The notes under the pieces were generated by a model that saw nothing but the letters and a program-made list of their open reading frames with translations, ran no database searches and was not told the origin of the DNA. A stretch of DNA of 64,000 nucleotides from Phytophthora quininea (Eukaryota; Oomycota; Peronosporomycetes; Peronosporales; Peronosporaceae): the NCBI GenBank assembly GCA_011947345.1, contig JAAVTG010000051.1:310001-374000 (forward strand), in the 5' to 3' direction. This document shows, in pieces, positions 63,871 to 64,000 of this stretch. Both the position numbers and the translations under genes were made by a program. Numbering within the stretch: the stretch's first letter is position 1; the number at the start of each line of letters is the position of its first letter.

Positions 63871-64000
63871 GTCGCAATAGAGCTTGCTCTATTGGTTTGG
63901 TAGCGCTTAAGAAGCTGGTTGGTGCTGAAGGACTCGGGCAGGTTGGGCCGTCGACGTTCGACTTGGCAGTGCGATTGCTGTTGTTGTTGTTGGTAAATTG
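63871..64000 (+). repeat. Dispersed repeat, copy 2, cut by the window edge
   Basis: Matches 32,718-32,850, with the same CAATAGAGCTTGCTCTATTG palindrome (63,875-63,894) and a shorter TTG run. The base before GTCGC is T here (TGTCGC), a TG start that would fit an LTR. The rest of the element would lie outside the window. Confidence 0.75.

Noticed and set aside
1..64000. CRISPR arrays, bacterial operons, ribosomal RNA
   Set aside because: Nothing of the kind is visible. Repeats are eukaryotic mobile elements and minisatellites.

Overview
The window looks like a repeat-dense, gene-poor block of an oomycete genome, most probably Phytophthora or a close relative. The reasons are an RXLR-dEER secreted effector reading frame with an oomycete-type initiator, introns of about 75-90 bp, and the mix of LINE, DIRS, Ty3/Gypsy, Copia, PIF/Harbinger and Tc1/mariner-like elements. 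Species cannot be named from sequence alone.

Layout. 1-3.47 kb: a LINE (minus strand) truncated against a broken CCT8 chaperonin gene (3.47-5.75 kb), itself split by an 871-bp insertion. 6.84-7.09 kb: an intact COX6B gene, the only clearly intact ordinary cellular gene. 7.26-9.30 kb: a tRNA-derived SINE and a LINE fragment. 10.19-29.82 kb: a nearly exact inverted duplication with 3.18-kb arms carrying fragments of several unrelated genes (UDP-glucose pyrophosphorylase, a kinesin motor, and an unassigned, possibly replication-related one). Its spacer holds a complete PIF/Harbinger-type transposon (14,228-19,097; TIRs and an AAT target duplication) that carries an uninterrupted SET-domain methyltransferase gene beside a decayed transposase and a decayed accessory gene. 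The right arm is split by a young Ty3/Gypsy element (20,422-27,148; near-identical LTRs, 5-bp target duplication). 29.99-31.4 kb: a probable 2H-phosphoesterase-like gene interrupted at a TA by a 782-bp Tc1/mariner-like element. 33.44-55.90 kb: one LINE of about 6.2 kb expanded by nested insertion: LINE contains a DIRS-type tyrosine-recombinase retroelement (37,402-53,681), which contains a 5'-truncated LINE (38,836-39,458) and a second Gypsy element (41,787-51,419). Target-site duplications support most of these junctions. 57.4-58.3 kb: a Copia gag fragment. 60.2-64 kb: a second SINE with a 16-bp target duplication, a hairpin, minisatellites, an RXLR effector gene with a frameshift, a second candidate secreted RXLR-like ORF, a recent LINE insertion with an 18-bp target duplication, and the start of a dispersed repeat that also occurs at 32.7 kb.

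How it fits together. Few cellular genes function here, and most of the sequence records insertion, duplication and decay. Many frameshifts, including those in the young Gypsy element, fall in short homopolymer runs, so some apparent pseudogenization (possibly including the effector) may be base-calling error. The most unusual item is the Harbinger-type transposon with an intact chromatin-modifier-like cargo gene.
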